Source: Microplitis mediator (Eukaryota > Arthropoda > Insecta > Hymenoptera > Braconidae). From it: 64,000 nt of DNA. The notes below the pieces were generated by a model, which was not told where the DNA came from, ran no database searches, and saw only the letters and a list, made by a program, of their open reading frames with translations. Each line of letters opens with the position of its first letter. The first letter of the stretch is position 1. Position numbers and translations under genes: made by a program. The stretch lies in contig NC_079975.1 of assembly GCF_029852145.1 (NCBI RefSeq), positions 13,203,275-13,267,274 on the forward strand, read 5' to 3'. Below are positions 1 through 12,700 of the stretch, piece by piece.

Positions 1-211
1 CCCGCCTTTATTTTTATCATATGAAAGGCGTTAATATTGTGTAGCAACAATTACTATATAACAAATCAGTTGGTTGGAATAGTCTGATTTATGTCAATTT
101 ATTAGTAATATTTTTAATATCACTAAGTTAATTTACTTAGTCACCAGAATTAGTGCAATTTAAAAGTTTAATTTCGAAATAAATATTTATTTATTTCTTT
201 TCTAATTTCAG
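1..211 (+). other. RpS3A: 3' part of an RpS3A intron
   Basis: AT-rich sequence ending in a TTTCAG acceptor directly before the coding exon at 212. Upstream exons of the gene lie outside the window. Nothing else is recognised here. Confidence 0.7.
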
Positions 212-523
212 GTCAGGAACATAAGACGGAAAATGGTATCTACAATTACAGAAGACATTACAAAGAGTGACTTAAAAGGTGTTGTCAGCAAGTTACTTCC
301 GGATGCCATCGCTAAAGATATTGAAAAGGCATGTCAAGGAATTTATCCCCTACACGATGTTTACATTCGTAAAGTTAAAGTTTTGAAAAAGCCTAGATTT
401 GAACTCAGCAAATTACTTGAGTTACATGGGGATGGTGGAAGTAAGACCAGCGAACCTGGTGAAGCTGGATCAAAAGTGGATAGACCCGAAGGTTACGAAC
501 CTCCAGTTCAAGAATCAGTTTAA
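212..523 (+). CDS. RpS3A: 40S ribosomal protein S3a, last coding exon (5' partial)
   Basis: C-terminal part of eS1/RpS3A, a structural protein of the small ribosomal subunit in the cytoplasm. The exon opens after a TTTCAG acceptor with VRNIRRKM and runs in frame to a TAA stop, giving about 103 residues. The segments IAKDIEKACQGIYPLHDV, RKVKVLKKPRFEL, LLELHGDGG and the end RPEGYEPPVQESV match the conserved C terminus of insect RpS3A. The internal ATG at 233 is not the start; the exon is open back to the acceptor and the conserved protein continues upstream. A polyadenylation signal follows 31 bases after the stop. The frame shows no damage, so this is very likely the live gene and not a processed copy, since an intron is present before it. 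Confidence 0.95.
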   Translation, partial: VRNIRRKMVSTITEDITKSDLKGVVSKLLPDAIAKDIEKACQGIYPLHDVYIRKVKVLKKPRFELSKLLELHGDGGSKTSEPGEAGSKVDRPEGYEPPVQESV

Positions 524-553
524 AAGATCTTTGTAAACATAACATGTCGTTTC

Positions 554-559
554 AATAAA
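554..559 (+). other. RpS3A: Polyadenylation signal of RpS3A
   Basis: AATAAA about 30 bases after the RpS3A stop codon, at the normal distance for a short ribosomal-protein 3' UTR. Confidence 0.7.
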
Positions 560-1834
560 AGATCAAAAATTAATTTATACATTTGATAATTTTAATATAA
601 TTCTCATTATTTTTATTTTATATTTAATTTTTTTTTTTTTTTAATTATTCACTGTCAAGAATAATTATCACAATTATTAATTAAATCATTGAATCATCGT
701 TGACAAATTATTTTAGTTCAATATAGTTCAAAAAATTAAGCATGGAAATGAAATTTCACAAATAATTTATCAGAACGTTAAGATGAGATTTACAAAATTA
801 ATGAAAAATATTTTTTATTAAGGATCCATTTAAAATGTCCAGTGCAAAAATTATTTATTAATTTATTTAGCGCTATCTGCATTTTACAATTTTTACATAT
901 TGCTTATAATTAAATCTCAATGCTTTCTTAAATTGTAAATTGTTAACATATATATTATTGCTTACATATATTTGTGTAAATACTTCATTACTTCCGATTT
1001 AAATTTTTCGTATGAACTACTGAAAACATTGATTTCTGTAGAAACTTCATAGACTAGCTTAAAGATTCTGTGGTATCCATAGTAACCTGTTCTCTCTTAG
1101 AGTTTTGTTCGGTATATTAAGACACACCTGTGCTAATTTTTTAGGTGAGTCGATCCCACCATGATTATTTTTTGAAAGCAATAGAGATCCAGATATTTAC
1201 GTCTCAATTGTTGTCTTTTAATTTCATCCAAACTTCTTACAATTCCGTTGCATTTCATTCATCTCATACAGCTCATTTGGTACCGAATTTGAAAGTAAAT
1301 AAAATGCAAAAGAAAAGTCTTGTAATTAATTTATTTTTATTAAATTTTTTTTTTCATTAATGAAGAATCTAACGCATTTGAATATTAATTTATTGGGACA
1401 AAATCAACCCCGTCGAAACTTCGATATAGGACTTTCCACTCTGCATGCTGCAGAGGATACTATCCCGTAGATATTAACTCCAAAATAAAATTATAAGCGG
1501 CAGAATTATCATCTAGGAAAAAAAATGTTGTAAAAATTATTTTTGAACGTTACTGATTAAAATTATCATACTGAAATTAACAGACATCGAAATGTTTTTT
1601 TTTTTTTTTTTTTCTTAACAACTAAATTACTTTAACAGAAATAAAAAAATTTGCGCACGTAAATATTTTTATTACAGTAATTTATCTATCAAAAAATAAA
1701 ATTTTTAATGTCTGTTACACTCAATATCATTAATTTTTAACAATAATAATTCAAAATTAAAAACACTGATTTCGATTTTTCGTTTTACATCGGTTGAAGC
1801 AATAATTTTTCAAATTTTCGCGCTTATTCTTACC
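560..1834. other. Intergenic AT-rich spacer
   Basis: Between the RpS3A 3' end and the Nup58 upstream region. It has long A/T runs and a short palindrome, CTCTGCATGCTGCAGAG, near 1440. Short open frames occur but none shows conserved residues or splice structure. No gene is seen. Confidence 0.6.
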
Positions 1835-1910
1835 ATCGATATTAACAATCGATGTTCCGATGGAAAGAACAGACAAGAAATTGAAACAATCGATAGTCCG
1901 ATGTCGATAT
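1835..1910 (+). promoter_or_regulatory. Nup58: Probable Nup58 promoter region with clustered ATCGAT motifs
   Basis: Three ATCGAT hexamers (1835-1840, 1848-1853, 1889-1894) lie within 60 bases, about 250 bases upstream of the Nup58 start codon. Two extend to 7 of 8 bases of the palindrome TATCGATA, the DRE/DREF element found at many insect housekeeping promoters. No TATA box is placed. The motif spacing is seen; promoter function is inferred. Confidence 0.4.
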
Positions 1911-2139
1911 TTTTTACCAACATTGTCCATCCCTACCCTCCATGCTCAAGTCACTTGTCTGCTGATTGGTCTAAATCTAAATTTTTTTTCTGATGAAGTC
2001 GCCAGCGCCACTTATGCTGAAAAAAATAGTTTCCTAACCTACTTGGTCATTATTCATGTTCTGTCTTGTAAATGTCAATGAAGTAGCTGATTAAAAAATA
2101 AAGATAATTAATTATAAACTGTCGTAAATAGTTATACAA

Positions 2140-5100
2140 ATGGCTAATTTTAGCTTTGGTACACCAACCACTACAGCAGCTGCCACTGGTTTTGGAACAT
2201 TTGGTACCCCAAAGTAATAATGACATTTAAATAACCTTGTTTTTATAAATAATAAACATGAATCTTATTTGTAAGTTAATTATTGTAATAATTAATATTA
2301 TTTTTATAGGTCCACAACAGGATTTGGATTATCAACTCCGGCATTTGGGTCAACACCAGTAACTGGTAGTTTAACATTTGGAACTGCTGCTGCAACTCCA
2401 GTAACGAGTGCACCAACGTCGAATTTTAATTTTGGTTTAACATCTTCAACGGCTACTCCTGCTGGCAATCTCTTGTCAAATACTGGAACAACTACAGCAC
2501 CTCCTAGTTTATTTGGTACTCCAACAACTTCAGCAACCTCTCTAACAGGTCTTAATTTTGGAGCTCTTGCTCCATCGAGTTCTGTAGGTTTTGGGGCTAC
2601 TACAAGTGCTCCAACAACTGGTTTGAATTTTGGAACAACTACTACTTCCTCATGTTAGTACACAATAATTATTTTGAAAATTTATTATGTATCATTCTTT
2701 GTATAAATAAAAAATATATTTTTGTAGCATTACTCGGTGGTACTCCTAGTGTAAGTTTATTCGGCGCCAAACCATCAGGAACATCAACTGTTCAAGCATC
2801 ATCAACAACAAGCATTAATAAAGGACTCGGTGGTTTAGATGTTTCATTAAGTAGTAAAGGTTTTTCACATGGTGGTAATGGTCCGACAATAGCAAAAGAA
2901 AATCTTATTCCGAATGAACTTACGCAGACTATTGAAAGCTTTAAGTAATATTTATATTTTTTTATTTTTCATCGACTTAAATTTATTTATTATCAATAAG
3001 TGTTAATATTTATTTTTTAGAGAATATGTTAAAACTCAAAAAAGCTTAAGCTCTGATATAGCAAGAGGTTCAGCACGACCACTAAATCGGTGCGCTGAAG
3101 ATACTGCATCGTTGATGGAAATGCTAACGACTTTAGGTGGATCTGTTCAACGAGATCGTGCATTAGCTGATAAACTTAAACAAGACACTGCTAAAGCATT
3201 ACAAAATGCTGAAATCGCACAAAGAACTCATGATACACCTGCTGGCTTACAATATGAAAATACAGCTCCGCTAATGTTTTTCATCGAATTAGCTGAAAAT
3301 TTTGAACAAGATTTGATGTTATTTAGATCACAAATTGAGACTACAGAAAAACATATTCAAACTATGATGACTCCAAGGGCATTAACACCCCAAGGTCTGT
3401 AAATTACTATTTTATTTTTTAAAATTATTATTTTATTGTTCAATATTTTTTTTTTAACTTTTATATATTTTAATTATAGAATTAACAATGGCAATGAGTA
3501 AAATTCATGAATCATTAATAGCTGTTGCCGGTAGACTACAAAGTGTTCATAGTAAAGTACAACAGCAAAAAGAACAGTACCTTAATTTAAGAAAATATAT
3601 TTTGAAAGATAGTACAAACGTATTCGAAGAAATTAAATCAAATGGTAAAAGTAATCGGCATAGCGTAGGCAAAATTACCATAGGTCCTACGCCTTTTGGT
3701 CCAGGTAATAAATAATAAACAAATGACATACGGACTGTAAACTTTTTTTTTTATATTTAATTTTATATTTATTGTAGGAAATAAAAGTTTTTTATCATCG
3801 ACAACATTAAATACGAATAGACAACCAAGTTATGGATCTGCCAATTCTATGGGTAAGTTAATAAATTAATAATTAAAAATAAAAAATAATTAGCAAAAGT
3901 GATATATGGAGTCTATTTTTTTCTTGATATATTATTGTAAGTGTCAATATGAGTTTCCTCCGTTCAGGTTTTACGTGAAGTAAAGAGCAGTAAAATTTTG
4001 ATTCCGCCAACAAGCTCCACGATATTTTAACTCAATACTGAAAGTATGTTAGAATTACAAATTTTTTTCTTCATTATTTTATTTACTCAATATTAGTCGA
4101 TTTTCAAAAAATTATATCCAGCTGATGTTTTCTTTAGTAATGCAATTTTTAAAATTTTATTAACTTTTATTTTATTATGATTTTGCATTTCCAGGAAATT
4201 AAAAAATGCTGTATTTTAGTTACTGAGGTACTGAATTTTTTGCCACTATTTTATTTATGTCATTGTAGCTAAACAAACTAAAGGCTTGAGATTATTTTTT
4301 ATAAAATATTAAATGTCCATTTGTAAATTATTTCATAAAATTCATTCCTAAATATTTGGGTTTATAACCATAAGTGTATTAATATATTTTATTTTTAAAA
4401 AAGCTCAAATTATTATGATTATTATTAAAAAAAAAAAAATTCTAACTAGCAAATAAAAATAAACATCATCTGCACTTGCTTTTGCACACTTCGAATGCAA
4501 AAATTTACTACTGCTATAAATTAACAGTTAAATTGAATCAAGTAAAAAAAAAAAAAATAAAAACTATAATTAATACTTGAAACTCAATAAATAAACTTCA
4601 AAATCAATTGTTATAAAATTTGTTCGAGGTGTGTACGATTGAATTTATTAATCTGTTTTTGGTTGCGGCTAATCATAATTGTTATTATTATTTTTATTTC
4701 ACTTTTCGGTAATGGTCTAGAAGCGGGGCTCCACACATTTTTCAAAGTTCCTTGGCTTACATTTTAAATTTCTATAAATAAACTTTTTCCACATGTTTAG
4801 TTACACGGCGGATTAAATTTTCTGGCCTTAGTTTTGTCTATAACACATGATACCTAATTCAAACCTTGCACCAAAAGGGTAAAAAAAAATTCATAAAAAT
4901 ATCATGAAATATTACAAATTTGCCAAAATAAATTTTTAAATATATAACAATAATTTTTATATAAAGCCATAAGATGTAGGTAAAAGTATGTTAGCATAGC
5001 CTTGTTGACGAGTCCGTTAACGTACTCAAAACGAAACTGCTACCGATTATATACATATTAGTTAAGTTTTAGAGATTGATTTAAGAGTCAGTACATAGAA

Positions 5101-8100
5101 AAATAAGAAAATTATGTAAAATAATGTATGGTTGCACGGAACTTAAAAATTTCCAAGATAATATTGAAATTAATTTTATACTTTATGTATAAATTTATAA
5201 ATTATTAATGCTTAAGAAAGATCTAATTAAGCAAAAATATCTTCAATCCGCCGACATATACTTACTAAAAAACCTCGGTTCGAAGCAAAATGTATAAAAT
5301 TGGATTTTTGCTTATTAAGTGTAAGCAGCTTCGCCTCTATATTTTTTATTTTGATTTATTGTTTATTGATTCACCTTGCGGTTATTACAATCTAGCTTCA
5401 ATACTTTTATTTGTTAACCATCCTATTTCTCTTTTACCTCCTTTATTGTGCGGCTGTAGCCCGATTTATGCTTGTACTGCAACATTACGGTAATGCCCTA
5501 CTATACCTTCCTAGTGCAATGGAGGTGCAGTGGCGTAGGAAAACCACAGAGAAAACTTAGAGCCAGTACAGTTTTCGGTTTGGGTGATTCTCTAGTCATC
5601 GGTAAAATGGGAATTTTACCGATCACTAGCTCCTCATCCCGCGCCTAACGGTCAGAGACTTTCGTTCGGACCCGACGCTTGGCTAAGCGGTCACCCAGCC
5701 AAGTAGTAATCCTGCTCGATGCTACTTAACTTTGGTGATCGCCCGAGCCACGCGCGTGCTGAACGGCTGCCTCAGCCGCTTGCCTCGCCTCTATATAATT
5801 ACCAAGTTAAATAGTTACAACGCTTTTATATGCACAATTAATCATCAAACATTCACTTTTTAAAATTTTAGCTCAAATACTGAATTTCTAATTAGTTCTG
5901 ATAAACAAACTTTTATAAGAATTTATCGTAATGTTTGAATCGGGCGTCTACTGAAATATTTAATCCATTTATTAGTATGTATCATTTTTTTTCCATACTT
6001 TTATAATTTTTTTTTAATTCCGTATGAATTTTTATCTAAATATAACTTTTAAAACTTTATTGTTTTTTTAAATTATTTAAAAAAAAAAAACTACAAAACA
6101 TAGCTCGATCATTAATTTATTGGTCGATTTATTCTATTATTCGAGTTAAGGGCGTTCTCAAACATTGCTCCCCACTTTTTTTAAATATTTAATGATTTTC
6201 AATGGTCCTAACCGTATTAAAGTTTTATTAATCATTTGAAAAAAAAATTTAAGTATTAATTGATAAAAAGACATCGTAGTTACAATTTCGCTGAGATATA
6301 GATTTAAAAAAAAATCCTAACAATTGTTATCAATCAGGAGTTTAACGAAATTTGTTAAATAAATTTCAGCCTTCAAGATTTGACATTTTGTACAATAATA
6401 TTGACATGGAACATTTTACTGAAATTTATTTAACAAATTTCGTTAAACTCCAAATTAATAACAACTGTAAGTAATTTCTTTTGAAATCTATATTTTGGCG
6501 AGAGTTGTAACTACGTTGTCTTTTTTTCAATTAATGCTTTAATTTTTTTCTCTTTATTAATAAATAAGATTTTCATACGGTTATCACAGTTGAAAGTTAT
6601 TAAATATTTTTAAAAAGTAGGGACTATTATCTGAGAATGCTGTTAAACATAAATAGCATTGCACTATTCAAAAAAAAAAAAAAATATAAATTTATGAATA
6701 TATATATGGGGCATTCCACGCCAAATCAACCACTTTTGAATTCGACCTCTTTAATTTGGCTGAAAATTTTGGACAGATGCTGGCAATTCAAAAAAATTCC
6801 TTCTACACTCATTGTTTTATGGTTAAAAGAATTTTTTGTTGAATTGCCAGCATCTGTCCAAAAATGGCCCAAACGAAAACTTTTTTTTTTCATTTTCTTC
6901 GTATTTAAATGTAGTTTTCAGAAAAAAATACAAAAAAATTATTCAGAAGGTCCTTCTATTTTTAAACTTGATTTTTCGAACAAAATTCAAATTATTTCGA
7001 ACATTACCATTTAAATTTATTGTTTTCATTTTTTTTTTCAAATTTGAAAATTTTCTGAGCACTCTCAAAAATTTTAAGCATGGTGTTTTGAGAAATAAGG
7101 CTAGTTGTAAATAATTTTTTTTTTCAATTGGAAAAAAAAAATATAAATTGAAAAAACATCACTCTGAAAAAATTTGAGGATCTGCAGAAAATGTCAAAGT
7201 TTTATATAAAACAAAAAAATCAAAAATCAAAAATGGTAAACATCGAAAAATTTTTGATTTTTTCTAAAAATCTACAAAAAAAAAATGAAAATAGGTTGCA
7301 ATAATTTTTTTGTATTTTTTTTTCAAAAAGTACATTTAAAAACAAAAATTTTGAAAAAAAAAACGTTCCAATCAGTCGAATTTTGAAAAAGTTATAGCTA
7401 TTTAAAATAAAAAAAGCCATTTTTTTCAAAAATTTATAACTTTTTTTCGGTTGGGTGAAAAAATTTGAAAAAATTATGAGAAACGTTTTTGATAGGGTAG
7501 AAAAAGAGAAAAAATTTTCAGCCAAATTAAAGAGGTCGAATTCAAAAGTGGTTGATTTGGCGTGGAATGCCCCATATATATATATATATATATATTTATT
7601 TATAATAATTTATAGAGAATAAAATTGTCAACAAAAAAGACTCTATAACATTTTGTGATAAGTCTGATAGTTTCGCCGAAAAAGTAAAAAATCTCCAACT
7701 TTACTTCGAACTCTAATAACTTTTGAACAGATGGATTTATCAAAAAATAATAAAAGACCTTTTTTGTAGAGCGTTTAATTTCCTACAAAAATATGTATTT
7801 GATCTATTGATTTGTTAACGAGTTGAAAATACTCAAAGTTAAAAAAAAAAATTTTCCCGTGTTGACATAGAACTTTTTTTCTTGCGCGACAATTTTTTTT
7901 TTGTGTTGAACTATGATTTTTTCCACATGCACTTAAAAAAAAAAATGTTGCTCCGAAATGACGCACCCTATTATATATATATCTATATATTTCATTGATT
8001 TCAGTGATAAATTCGATTAGATTTGATTTAAAATGCTTTGATTTTTATGATTATTTATTAAATTGTGCAAATTAAAAAAAATTTAATCAACGTCAAAGTT

Positions 8101-9248
8101 TTTTTTTAATATAAATAACAACATCATATATTAATTATTTCTTATTATTATTCTTACGAATTTCATAGAATAGTCGATAAACAAGCTAACTATATTTTTA
8201 TTATAAAATAACGATAAATTTTTAAACATAGATCTTATAGTTAAAAAAAAAAAAGTCAAAACTTTATATTAGTTCGTATGCACACAGAAACCCTGATTAA
8301 ACAACTGAATTCGATCGAATCAAACAGAATTCAATTTTTTATTCTATTTAATTCAAATACATTCTGTTAATTCGGTACCTAACTTAAAAATTAATTCTGT
8401 CTAATTCGGCAGGAAAACCAGAATTCGTCCAAATTAAAACGAATTTAAATAATTCTATTCGGTTTAATTCTGATTAATTCGAAAGTAATTCTCCAATTTC
8501 TGGTTCTGAATCCGTATTAAACTGAATTAAAACGAATTTGAAATTTTTAAATCGGTTTTATTCTGTTTAATTCAAATTCAAATTTTCAATTCAGTTGAAT
8601 TCTGTTTTGCAGAATTCGACAGAATATAACAGAATTAAAATTTTTAATTCGGTCGAATTCAGTTATTTAATCAGGGAATAAAAAAATCTTTAAAAATTAG
8701 TGTTTGAAATTATAACCCGGAACATGGGTGTCAATATAGGGAATTTTAACATTCCAAACGATAAAATTTATAATCAGTGTCATAAATTTTTTAAGTTTCA
8801 GTTTTGATTTTTAAAGTTCAAATACTAATTTTTTTTGCATAAACAATAAATTTTAATACTTATTCTATAATTATTCACGTTTTAATTATAAATAAAATAA
8901 TTACTATGTAGAATGATAGTATTTGCGGATCATTTTATCATTATATCACTTGTCGTTTCTCAATTTCTAAAGTTCTTTTTTTCCGTGCACTATTGATAAA
9001 ATATAATTTCGATAATAGTATTAGTTGCAACATATAGTTATACTAATAATTATTATTTTTCAGTTTGGGGAAATCCAACATTGCCATCAGCGAGCAATAT
9101 TTCATTAAATACTTCAATGAAACCACCTACGACGGGCTTAAATTTCAATCCACCTTTGAATTTAACCGCACCATTGTCTACGAGTGAATCAACTTCATGT
9201 TTCCAACTACAAAAACCACCGATTGGAAATAAGCGTGGGAAACACTGA
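2140..9248 (+). CDS. Nup58: Nucleoporin p58/p45 (Nup58), seven coding exons, complete
   Basis: Component of the Nup62-Nup58-Nup54 complex, which lines the central channel of the nuclear pore and takes part in import and export. Exons: 2140-2213, 2310-2653, 2728-2944, 3021-3394, 3480-3704, 3778-3852, 9064-9248. All junctions are GT/AG, frames join without error, and the total is 1494 bases (497 residues plus stop). The first 200 or so residues are an FG-repeat region (FSFG, FGTF, LNFG, SLFG). The middle part is the conserved alpha-helical coiled-coil domain, with TPQELTMAMSKIHES, QSVHSKVQQQKEQY and LRKYILKD. The tail is again FG/P-rich and ends GNKRGKH, like other Nup58 proteins. The start is the first ATG before FSFGTP. 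The last intron is 5.2 kb and filled with repeats, while the others are under 100 bases. An AATAAA lies at 9313. Identity is very secure. Confidence 0.93.
3853..5330 (+). other. Nup58: Nup58 intron 6, proximal part
   Basis: AT-rich intron sequence with poly-A/T runs. No coding segment or clear terminal-repeat element is seen before the SINE that begins at 5343. Confidence 0.6.
5343..5784 (-). mobile_element. 5S rRNA-derived SINE, full copy with target duplication
   Basis: On the minus strand the head (about 5752 down to 5683) reads like the 3' two-thirds of 5S rRNA: GGGCGATCACCAAAGTTAAG, then GCATCGAGC (internal A box) and GCTGGGTGACCGC (C box). A body of about 300 bases follows that is shared with the copy at 25405-25827, then an A-rich tail with AATAAAC. 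The 12-base direct repeat TCGCCTCTATAT flanks it on both sides (5331-5342 and 5785-5796), as expected for LINE-mediated insertion. This makes it a retroposed SINE with a 5S-type RNA polymerase III promoter, not a 5S gene. Confidence 0.82.
6153..6639. mobile_element. Foldback (palindromic) element in Nup58 intron
   Basis: Two diverged arms of about 230 bases face each other around a short centre near 6400. The inner arms (…TTTAACGAAATTTGTTAAAT and its complement) are almost exact. The outer ends CGTTCTCA and TGAGAATG also pair. No open frame lies inside. Likely a non-autonomous DNA element; no clear target duplication. Confidence 0.55.
6708..7573. mobile_element. 866-bp inverted-repeat element, GGGGCATTCC family, copy 1
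   Basis: Terminal inverted repeats starting GGGGCATTCCACGCCAAATC are identical for about 62 bases, so the insertion is recent. It sits inside a TA microsatellite, so the target duplication cannot be read. Inside is a second inverted repeat (about 6772-6861) around the word ACAGATGCTGGCAATTC. It holds only accidental open frames in poly-A/T sequence. Related copies start at 47141 and span 56369-57309. Confidence 0.75.
7574..8278 (+). other. Nup58: Nup58 intron 6, AT-rich segment
   Basis: TA microsatellite stretches flank both sides (about 7574-7593 and 7972-7990). Between them is AT-rich sequence with homopolymer runs that may be an old element, but I could not define its ends. Confidence 0.45.
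8291..8676. mobile_element. 386-bp MITE with CCCTGATTAAA ends
   Basis: Inverted ends CCCTGATTAAACAACTGAAT and its close complement at 8676. The interior is a run of GAATTC-like words (AATTCGGT, AGAATTCGA) with partial self-complementarity. No coding potential. It appears to split the left end of the dispersed repeat that continues at 8697. Confidence 0.65.
8697..8987 (+). repeat. Dispersed repeat, second copy at 63191-63500
   Basis: About 290 bases (from ATAACCCGGAACATGGGTGT to TTTTTTCCGTGCAC) align in the same orientation with 63215-63496 with small differences throughout. The intact copy has complementary ends GCATGGAAAAAAA / TTTTTTTCCGTGTG, so this is a non-autonomous inverted-repeat element whose left end here is interrupted by the MITE at 8291-8676. 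Confidence 0.65.
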
Positions 9249-9722
9249 TATAAATAACTGCGCATATTCGATTTTATTAATTTTAATTATTCATAATCAA
9301 ATTATGCGCATTAATAAATATCTTTGATGGATTAAAACCATATTTAGATAAAAATATTGTTGAAATTTTTTATATAACAATATTCTCATGTTTATTGTTT
9401 TTTTTTTTTTTTTTTTCATTTTTACATCATGAGTTGAACTGAAAATTAGAATGTTAATGACAATAACTTGTGAATGTGTTTTTGTAAAGGAAGTATGACA
9501 ATGTTGTGAGATTTAATCGTTATAATTCCTTCAATAATAATAAAAAATAAAAAACTTTTTATAATTTTTAATAAGTTGGGTTTGAATATTTTTGTAATTT
9601 ATATTACGAAAGTAAAAACGATCGTCTTTGTTAGTGTAAAATTTAATAAGAAAAATGTATTATTTATAGTGAAATTATTTAATGATTTTCTATATTTAAC
9701 GATAATAAAAATTTCATTTTCA
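9249..9722. other. Tail-to-tail intergenic spacer
   Basis: Carries the 3' UTRs of Nup58 (AATAAA at 9313-9318) and of the convergent FAM114A-family gene. AT-rich, with a poly-T run near 9400. No gene is seen. Confidence 0.65.
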
Positions 9723-12700
9723 TCAAATAGCGCCGACTTGAAGAATGGGAATTAAAAGTTGAAATGCTTCTTGAACATATGAGCTTGCATTTGTCGCCTA
9801 TATTAAAAAAACAACATTAATATTTTATGTAAATATATTAATTAATAAATTTATTTATTAATTAATTACATATAAACTAACCTCTAGAAATATTGTTGTT
9901 ATGTCTACAGAATCATTTGATTTATCGGAGCCTTGCATACGTTCATTAAGACACTTGCAGAATAAATTTGCAATTACTCCAATTTGAAGTGATAAAATTT
10001 TGGTTAATTGTACAAGTGCATCTGCTTCATTGACTGTACTTCGACGATCTTTGATAAGAATAAGTTCAGCAGTTTTATGAAACCTTTCGACGCAATATGC
10101 TGTAAATTGTGCCAACGATGAAATTGAATTTTCAAAAACTTCTCGATCAGACACTGATGATTCGGACTGTGATACGTTGGTAATATATTTTTTTTTTTCT
10201 TCCCAAAGCTATAAAAATTTACACATTCAATTAGTTTATTCTTAAAATTCTTATTTAAAATTGAAATTAAAAAATAAAAAACCAAATAGTATATTGTGTG
10301 ACAAGAGATGAAAAAAAAAACGATATCAGACCACGGTAAAGTTTGCTGCCCGAGCCGTAGGCGAGGGATGACATCACCCGCAATCTGAAATCGTTTCGTT
10401 CCATCCCTTGACACACAATATATTTTTCATGACTACTTGCATTGGGATTTAAAGTTTTAGTGTCAACATATTGTACATACTATTAAACAAATGACAAGTA
10501 TCAGAATTGAAATTACGAGTGCCTTCAGTCAGCGGGCAGAAACATTTGTTTCTGTTCGCTGCCTGAAGGCATTCACAATTTACGCGTTTGTTAATATTCG
10601 TTCGCGGCATTGGACTGATAATAAATTAGCTTTTTTTGACTAACTCTAGATACACTGAAACGAAGTTTCGATGCTGCTATCATGAAATAGTATATTACAC
10701 ACCAAAGGAGGAAAATAGGATATCCCAACCCGCGTGTGTATTTGGCTACCCGAGCTGAAAGCAAGGGTGGCAAACAATCGAATTGGGACGTCCTACCTTC
10801 CTCCATGGTGTGTATACTATTTTTCACTAGATCTGCACCTGAAAGTTTAAATGTTTGCCTCTGTTTGTGGGAAGAATGGAGCTAGTGCTGTTTTGTTATC
10901 ATTCGTAAAAATTATTTTATCATTTCTAAAAATTATACCTGATACAGTTTATCAAATGAAATAATAACACCAAGATCTGCACAAAGGGATTTCAATCTTT
11001 CTTCCAAGTTATCATTATTACTTTCGTCGTCGTCATTTTCATCTCCAAGATCACAAAGTTCTTTGACTTCATCCAAAGTTTCTTGAATAGATTTAGCCTC
11101 ATCTGTATTTAGAGTTACCAACCGTTGTTGAATTTTCATAGTACTCTGTTTAGACAACATCTCCAGTGCTTCAAGATGAACGAGGCCTTGAAAATCATCA
11201 AATAAACTTTCAAAATGAACTTTTCGAGCTTGTTCTTTCTCTTGATATGTTTTTTGTTCAGCTTCAGCTTTTTCTTTAGCTTCCCTCAACATGTGTGATA
11301 AAATAGGTTTATCCTTTTCATTCATAAAAAATGCTCTTTTTTTTTTTAAACCAGGATCACCTTCTTGAAGTACTTCCATTGTTTTTTTGCCAATTGTTTC
11401 TAAAGTACCAAGACCACCATTAATTACTTTAGTTCCTGTATTTTCAACTAATTTTGTTATTGAAGAAACCCCTGATATTAAATCACTTAACCCGAATGAC
11501 ATCAGTTGCATTGACTCTTCTGTATTTTCTGTAAAATTTTTAAATTAAAAAAAAATTATATAAAAATATCAAATCTATTCTATGAATTATACATTAAGAA
11601 TTATTATGAATATTTTACCAATAGATTTTTCATCAAATGTTTGTTTTTGCTCAAGGTCTGAAGTTGGAGTACTAATACTGTCCTCAAGAACGGATAATCC
11701 ATATGATACTTGACTAGTCAAATTTGAAACTCCTGCACTAGCTGTATTTAATAAAGAAGTAACACCCCAAGTACCCCAACTTCCCCAACCTACAGCACTT
11801 GAATTTATTTTCTCTTCACTTGTTGCTGGCTTGTTTGCAACTGACTGTGAATTATCAGTATCGAATTCAGTTGTGATTTTATTTTGATTACTTAAATCTT
11901 CCCAATCACCAATGCCAAATACTTCTTTAAATTTTTTATTAGACTTTAATTCCTCTGGTATTTGATCTTTGTCAAATTCATCGATAGATGAAGATTTACC
12001 AAGTGATTTATGCCAATAACTTTCACGTTCTAATATTTTAATTGCTCCATCATCATCTAATTCCAAACATTCTTTATTTAAATAAACTTTTTTCTCTCCT
12101 TCACAAGTTTTATTTTTTACTTGAAACGATTTTATTTCTTCAGTTGTTTGTTTAATATTAGGTAATACTATTTTAGATCCCAATTTTTTAACACCAGAAC
12201 TTGAAAATTTTGATGATCCCTTTGATTTCTGTTGTGTCGGTGCTCCTTCTTTTTTATTTGAATCATCTAGTGTTTCAACTTGGGCTAAAGCTATTTTTTT
12301 TTTTTTTTCTAATAATAAATCTGTGTTATCACATTTATTTTTGACAGTCTCATTTAATTCTTCGATTACTTTTTTAGTTTCAACATTTTCAGTAAAATTT
12401 GTTTTATTATTCAAAATTGATTCTTTTTGTTGTATATTTATTTCTGGTTTGCATACCGGCTGCTTGTCTTCTGTCAAAAACTTTGACTGCAATTTATCTG
12501 AATCAGTTTGTTGTTTTGATTCTTGAGCAAGATTATTGGATGTAAAATTGTAAACGGTTGACGTGTCATTAGCAGCTGTTGAATTATCATATTTTTTATT
12601 GTTTATTTTAGAACTCCATGAGTTTTGTTTAACTGATGTGGCACAAACATCATCATCAGAGTCAGAACCAATAGTTGAATTAGGTGCCCAACGTGGTGAT

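Noticed and set aside
1860..2081. 73-residue ORF upstream of Nup58
   Set aside because: Lies in the promoter region, ends before the Nup58 start and shows no conserved features.
5008..5037. Hammerhead-ribozyme-like core (TTGACGAGTCC … ACGAAAC)
   Set aside because: The essential first C of the CUGANGA core is a T and helix II does not pair properly, with extra A residues before GAAAC. Likely chance similarity.
6637..7525. Phenylalanine- and lysine-rich open frames
   Set aside because: Produced by poly-A/T runs inside the 866-base inverted-repeat element.
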